Assembly (NCBI GenBank): GCA_031841125.1
Contig: CM063108.1
Location: 51,854,122-51,918,121 of the forward strand
Direction of reading: 5' to 3'
Source of the DNA: Acanthococcus lagerstroemiae
Lineage: Eukaryota; Arthropoda; Insecta; Hemiptera; Eriococcidae
Length of the DNA stretch: 64,000 bases
Shown in pieces: positions 58,140 through 64,000 of this stretch. The position numbers were made by a program, and so were the translations under genes. Each line of letters starts with the position of its first letter. Positions within the stretch are counted from its first letter, which is position 1. Under the pieces are notes generated by a model that was not told the origin of the DNA, did not search any database, and saw only the letters and a list, made by a program, of their open reading frames with translations.

Positions 58140-60890
58140 TGTATGAAAATGCAAAAAAACAACTGAAAAATTCAATATATCTTGACAGTTTTTACAAAAT
58201 TAGCTCACCTATTTAAATTTTTGGGAATTTTTAATCGAAAACATTTTGATTTCTTACCCGGGCATACATTTTTCGTAAGCATTGTGGCTGTATAATTTGT
58301 CGTTTTGTTTCGAACTACTCCATTTCTCAAAGAGAACGCGTTTGAAAAATTTCATTAAAAATCAAATCTCATATTGATGAATTTTCGAAAAATGTACTTT
58401 TCGTAATATTTTAGTTTTTTCGAAGCATGGAAATGACATCGGCGTTTGAAAATCACCACATTTTACTATTTTTTGGCTTCCGCTTGTAACCAACGCACCC
58501 GAATAGTATTCGAGTAGCAGTTTTGCCAGATATCCCGGACATCACCGTATGAAAGTAGTTTCACCACATCAAGCCTAAACGACGAGATAGAGGGGGCGGG
58601 ACTTATTTGTCCTCCGAGTCTTATAGGGCATCAATACCTTACGTACTAGATGATTTTTGGTGAAGACTGGACAAGGTATCAGAAAGTCCTCATCCTTCGC
58701 CATGGCTTCTTAATCGTGGCGAAAGCGCTTATTGATATGATCTTCCGCCAGCTTGTATTTTAGAGTGGAAAGGGGGGAAAATCTGAAATCTTATGATAGT
58801 TTAGTCGTCAAAGTTCCATTTTGATGCAAAAACATGTGCGAGATTTCATCAAAAATGTTGATATTCAGAGGTCGCTCAAGGAGCTTAAAGTTTAACCGTC
58901 GCGTAATATAAATTTCCAGTTTGCTTTTAAACATTATGAAAATAGTGTAGCCAATGAGAAGCAAATAGGCAGAAAATTGAAAATGTTTATCATGAGCTGG
59001 AGTTCGACGGAAATTTTTCGTGTCAAGTTCATTCAGATTCATTAAAAATGCCACAGAAAATCAGGAAGGCGCTTATTATGTCAAACCCTCCCCCCCCCCC
59101 TACACAAAAAAGTTGAGGTTTTTCCAAAAATATAATCGACTACTGCATTTTGAAACAAAATATTGTTCCCCGAACAATTCCATGTAAGGAAAAGGTTGTA
59201 TTCAGTTTACTCTCAGCTGCCCTGGAGAAGAGAAAAGGGCTGAAAATTTCCCCTTTTGCTGCTCTACATTAACACAGGCCTTATGGGGAGAAAACGTACA
59301 ATGTGTGTCATTTTTCTAGCGTTACTAACCGAACTCACTTCCAAACCACTGTACCTGCCCATCACCGGAATCTGTTCCACAACTCCCTTCTACAATTTTC
59401 AACTTCGCTTTTTTTTTTATTTATAGTACATATGTATAATTTTCGAAGACTTTTTCGAACTTGTACAAGTGCGAAGAGGAACACAGAGGGAGCGATAGCT
59501 GGGTTTTTGAGATCACTGGATCAGTTTTTCGTAACTGCTCTTAACTTGAAATTCGGAGTCCTGTGGGGGGGGGGAGTCGAATATATTAAAGGCCATTTAA
59601 GTGTTGTTCTTAGGCTTTCCGGGCTGTAGAATCTAACCTTAATGTTGATTTTATTCTATCGTGGAAACTGAGGGAACGAGGCTGAGGTGACGGACTGAGC
59701 ATAAGAAATTTACAGGTTCAGATCGGAAAATATGAGATCGTAAAGTTTACTGGCTGGTCAGATTCATTTGTACTGAAGTCATTTTACGTAATATTTCCAA
59801 ATTCTAGCATATTACAAGAATTTGACTATTCCAATAACGTACAATTTGATGTCTATACATTGTAAATGTGTAAAATGTCTTACAATTCACAGTCCGTCAC
59901 CTTAAAATCGAGGTTTCTCAATTTTCATAGTTGCTGGAAAATGAAGATCAGAAATGAAATCCACGACTCCAGAAACGTGTGAAACGATATCCATCTTGAA
60001 CTTGTATCCCCCCCCCTCATTTCCAGTCCGTTGTCGTCTTGGAGGGGGCACATTGAAATTCCAAGTAGGTGAGTGCAAATGGATAAAATGTTGTCACCTG
60101 TGTGATGTATTAGCCTAAGATAATAACTTACCTCAGTTTCATCGGAATTTCTTAATTTTTGGTACTCATATTTCTTATTCTAAACGGTCAATTTTACTAA
60201 AAGAAGCTGAACTTGGATCTCCATAAAGCATGGATTAATCGAGCTGAAACCTTTTTGATTATTTTTTTGAATTACGTGAAACAATTTTGAAAGGTGGGAG
60301 CGTAAATTCGAGAAAAATTTCGGAATTAAAACTACCCTAATGCCTCCCCCCTATTAGTTTTTTCATCAAGACGTTGTAACGTGAAGAAATGTCTAACAAA
60401 ATATTGTTGTCATTATATTCTCCATGAAGAAGGTCTTGCAAATTTTTTGCCACTGTCCTGAAAATTTCATGGTGGGGGGGGGGTGAATAACCTAAGGTGA
60501 ATTATTAATACTGACCTCATCAGCTGAAACATATATTTATTCATATATTTATTCAGCATTATTGACTTCAAGGAACAAAAAGGGATGCTATCACATGAAC
60601 CATTTTTTCATCAATATCTGTTCATTCGTTTGCTTTTTTCCGTTCCCTCTACCGTTACCCTTTCAAGTTTGTACCTTGGTAGTCGAAGTGATGTTGGGAA
60701 TGAATTCAGGGATCATGAACTGCTTGAATTTCCTGCTCAAATTCCCAAAAACTGACTTCTCGATCCTCCCTCTAGGTGAACGATCTTCTTTGGCCGAGAC
60801 ACGCTATCAAAAAGAAGAGAAAATCTGGGTTAGCGGGCGACCGAAAACGGCTTAATCTGCAGTTCATCAAATGGAAGTGGAAAAATGCCT
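58140..60890. other. No supportable gene; four G/C homopolymers
   Basis: Homopolymers lie at 59090-59100, 59565-59574, 60008-60016 and 60474-60483. No matching terminal inverted repeats were found around them. Frames are short and unrecognisable. Confidence 0.4.
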
Positions 60891-60899
60891 TTGACGTTC

Positions 60900-61240
60900 A
60901 CCGCGGAGGCCAGTGTACGAGAGCACGGGCGGCAGGCAAAATGTCTCTCCGTGGCAAGTCGAGCTTCGAGCATGGCAACATTAGCCGGGAAGCGGGGGAG
61001 GGGGTTCCAAGACCACCCAGTCATCATCGCGGGTAACTCATTTAAAACACATTTTCTCTTTTCGTCGGTACGCCGAGGAGAGGAAAAGCCGGCACAGTGC
61101 ACCCGTTAATATTTCTCTCATTAGGGATTTATCCAGTTATATACGAATCGAGTGTATACGCAGCACGCACACCATCGCAGTTCGTTGCCGCTTCGCGATT
61201 TGCAGAATTAGGGGGTAACTGCTGTGCTGATGGTGTAGCT
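60900..61240. promoter_or_regulatory. CpG-rich unique patch
   Basis: GC-rich DNA with balanced strands and no repeat match. The following 500 bp are pyrimidine-rich, then TTAATGGCGAATTAAT near 61684. Could be regulatory. No exon is defended. Confidence 0.2.
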
Positions 61241-62158
61241 CGAAAACATTTACAGGCACAACGTTACTAGCACCCCCGCCCCCTCGCTAGTCGTATTCGC
61301 CGTACTGCCGCAAAATACTATACATCTTACAATCTTTTCACCATCTTCTGTGACCCTTCGTTTGCCTTTTTTTTATCTTCTATTTTCTCCTGTATTCTGT
61401 TTCTTTCTTTTTCCTTTCTTTTAAATTTTATATCTCACCCTGTTCCGTCTCATCGTTAAGACGCTTCCTGCGACCGTCATATATCTTCGTTTTTCTTTCA
61501 ACAGACGAAGAGTATACGATGGATAAAGGAGAGAAAGAGAGGGAAAAAAAGAAGGAAAAACGTGGGACGAAACCGTTTATATTATGTCACAAATCTCGTA
61601 GTCGATTGAGCTTTTTTTTTCTCGGCCCCCTTCCTTCCGTCATCCACTGGTCCTTCTCTCCACCTCCTTTTTCACTGTTTCGTTAATGGCGAATTAATAT
61701 ACCCCGTTATTATTTCCATTTTACGATTAAGGGCGGAATTACGTTCGTTTTTTCAGACTGCAGAAATTCAGCTTTTCGATGTCGCTCGTTAGCGAGCTGG
61801 AATATTTGGTATCGGTACAGATGGTACGTGGGCGGTACACGGTTTATTGAACTATACATACTTTTTGGCAAGGTGAAAAGCACTTTTCATGAGCAGTTGT
61901 GCGCATTACCTCTAAAACGATGTCATTTTCTTGGCTGGAAAGATTACGACTCGGCAGAGCTCGAGGAAGAAAGTGGTGTCGATACGCTATTTCGGTACAA
62001 ATAAATACCTGATTTGTTCATGAAATATAGCGAAAACTTGATTTTTTATGGCAGATTTGTGAAAACGTTGCATCAGGTGTTACCGATATAACCACAATGA
62101 CAGCAGTTGTCCAGCCCAGATTGATATTACAAATGTTGCGGAAAATAGTTGACCAGTC

Positions 62159-62378
62159 TCTTTTCTAATTTTTCCTCTCAATCCGAGCCCTGGAATTCGC
62201 CCTTTCGAGCATTACTTCAAGGACGTGAGAGTGGCTGTTAGGGCTGCCTTAGCCCTCTTCTCGTCTTTCCGAAAATGCGGCCTAGGTCGAAATGTAGCGA
62301 GTTGCTACGTGGACTGGCTCAAACCTGAGACCTCCGGATTCCGAGACCTGCGTGCTATCCACTCGGCCAACCAGACCC
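62159..62378 (-). mobile_element. tRNA-derived SINE, copy 3 (most diverged)
   Basis: Same layout as 1-214 and 39658-39879. The A box TGGCCGAGTGGATAGC is intact, while the B box (inverted AGGTTTGAGCC) has several changes. Internal differences are more numerous than between the other two copies. No clear target duplication was found. Confidence 0.88.
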
Positions 62379-62519
62379 CCCTTATAGCATAATAAACAGC
62401 ATTTTCTGGTAGGCTGGCACATTGGATCACTTCAGCTTCTTTTGCTGATGATGTGTTTCTGTGGTTTGAATGCTATATGTGTAACATTTTTGGTTGAAGG
62501 CTTCACACACCAGACCAGT

Positions 62520-63760
62520 AGGATAGTCTGTAATAATGGTGGGAAAGTATGAAGAGTCTCAAACAAACCTACGAGAGCCTTAAAAGTTTCAGTATATCTT
62601 AAGTTTGGCAGAGTCTTGGAAGTCTTGGACATCTTTTGAACCCGTTTGAAACGGTCTCACAAAGACTGAAAGTCTAGAATGAGTCTTGAACAATTTTGAT
62701 CAAGACTTTGAAGAGTTCTAATCAAGTCTGGAAGATTCTCAATAGCTATGAGTTTCTTAAAGTCGTGAAGAGTTTTAAAAAAATCTTGAAACGTCTTAGC
62801 TTATGTGAACAAGTTCTGAAAAGCCATATAGAGTTTTCACCGCGTCTCAAGGTGTCTTACACAAGTGTGAGAAAATCAAGTCTAGAAGAGCCTTAATAAA
62901 GCTTGAAACAGTTGCCATAAACATCAGTGAGGCGTAGTTGAGTCACGAAAAGCGTTTTATAAGAGTTGTGAAGATTTTTATTCAGACGAAGTAAGTTTAG
63001 TGGACCCTTAGAGCAGGGTGACCAGTTTCTGGAAAACCGGGAAAAAGTCAGGAAATTTTGAAAGAAAATCGAAAAAGTCAGGGAATTTTGAAGATAATTT
63101 TATAATGTTAAACTATTGTACAATTTTCTCTGTCGACCTCCATTGTAAATTTTTTAAGAAGTAATTTGTTTGTTATGAAAACATTGGAAAATGGACTGGA
63201 AAAATCTTTAAAAAAGTTGGAAAAGTCAGGGAATTTTTTGGGAAAATAAAATTGGCTACCCCGTAGAGAGTCTTGACCGAGTCGCAAAATGTCTGAAACA
63301 ATGTGGAAAAGTATTCATTAACCTAAAAGAGTTACGAAATGTCTGGAACGGACAAGTCAAAGAGTCTTAGACGAGAATGCCAAAGTCTTAACAAATGCGG
63401 GAGAGTCTTCGAGAGTTCTATCGGAGCATTAAGGAATCTTGGCAAATTTCAGCGAATCTCTTATTGTATTTCATACGAATATGGAATAGTTACAAATTGT
63501 GTTTCGACGAATTTTGAAACGTCAGATTGTAAACGAGTGCCTGACTAGTGTCTCAACATGTCTTGGGAACTGTTGGAGAGTTCATAATGAGCAAATGGTC
63601 CTAAACGAGGGCGGACAGGTTTTAAAAGGTCTTGTCCGCATGTCTTGAAAAGCTTTAACGCATTCTCGAAGAATAATAAACGAGTTTTGAAAAGCCGTAG
63701 CCTTAGGTAGTCCTCGACTCGTTTGGAAAGGTTATAAAGAGTTATAAATTTTCTATATCT
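62520..63760 (+). repeat. Decayed GTCTTGAA-rich minisatellite field
   Basis: Words such as GAGTCTTG, AAGTCTTGGA, AGTCTTGAACA and AAGAGTTCTAA recur every 15-30 bp on both sides of the MITE at 63014-63263. No exact period survives. Similar words occur at 215-330 beside SINE copy 1. Short frames here are artefacts. Confidence 0.6.
63014..63263 (+). mobile_element. CAGGGTGACCA-family MITE, 5-bp target duplication TAGAG
   Basis: The left end is CAGGGTGACCAG and the right end inverted is CGGGGTAGCCA. TAGAG flanks exactly (63009-63013 and 63264-63268). It is homologous, in opposite orientation, to 22881-23080. The body repeats AAAAGTCAGG(G)AATTTT near both ends. Confidence 0.82.
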
Positions 63761-64000
63761 GAAATTAGTATTGGAATTGCTGTTAGTCTTACTGCCTCCT
63801 CTCGCCGAGGGAAACATTGCTCATCATTTCGAGGCAAATAAATGATTCAAGTATTTATTCGAGAGGGGTGAGGGGTGAAGTCTATGAAGCCTACTATCAA
63901 TTATTCTTGCACGCCTTCAATTGGTCCTTCTGTGGCTGCTTCTCGAATCTGTTACTGAGCTACTTACGGACATTCTTTCTATGGCAGAGTCAAATGTTTT

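Overview
This window looks like intergenic or intronic DNA from an animal nuclear genome, most likely an arthropod and probably an insect. It is AT-rich, has no operon-like gene order, and its open reading frames are short and overlap on both strands. It carries several classes of eukaryotic transposon: RTE-type and RNase H-bearing non-LTR retrotransposons, a tRNA-derived SINE, pogo-, mariner-, hAT- and piggyBac-like DNA elements, and many short MITEs. I could not fix the species or order. I find no host protein-coding gene that I would defend. A few CpG-rich stretches with good splice donors are the best candidates for exons or promoters.

Layout. 1-214 is a SINE copy at the window edge. 3840-5080 is a decayed tandem array with a period of about 140 bp. 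7597-10330 is a minus-strand RTE retrotransposon that has lost its FADD catalytic block. 10870-11459 is a CpG-rich candidate first exon ending in CAG|GTAAGA. 12380-15341 is a cluster of TIR elements. 19015-21509 is a three-layer nest: a pogo-like element, holding an RTE copy, holding a 931-bp hAT-like insertion with a perfect 8-bp target duplication. 22881-23994 is a two-layer MITE nest, followed by two rearranged RTE fragments. 32699-34270 is a TIR-bounded block with six 121-bp tandem units. 35011-35330 is a TTAA-flanked MITE. 35500-36320 is CpG-rich. 39658-39879 is a SINE copy with a clear target duplication. 41170-45192 holds fragments of an RNase H-bearing LINE. 46965-47948 is a long-inverted-repeat element with an uncharacterised 179-codon ORF. 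49490-50760 is CpG-rich. 52671-53111 is a mariner relic. 57954-58130 is a recent 88-bp duplication. The right end holds a third SINE copy and a decayed repeat field.

The strongest new observation is a family, or group of related families, of small TIR elements. Their ends resemble CAGGGTGTCTAC or CAGGGTGACCA. Five copies are flanked by exact 5-bp target duplications (TTATA twice, TAACT, TCAAT, TAGAG). A second pattern is at least 18 G or C homopolymers of 9-12 bp, several of them just inside TIR-element ends. Between the repeats, CpG-rich unrepetitive islands (about 6640-6830, 10870-11460, 22205-22480, 31200-31520, 35500-36320, 45560-45920, 49490-50760, 56640-57510, 60900-61240) look like candidate regulatory or first-exon DNA. 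That is inference from composition only.
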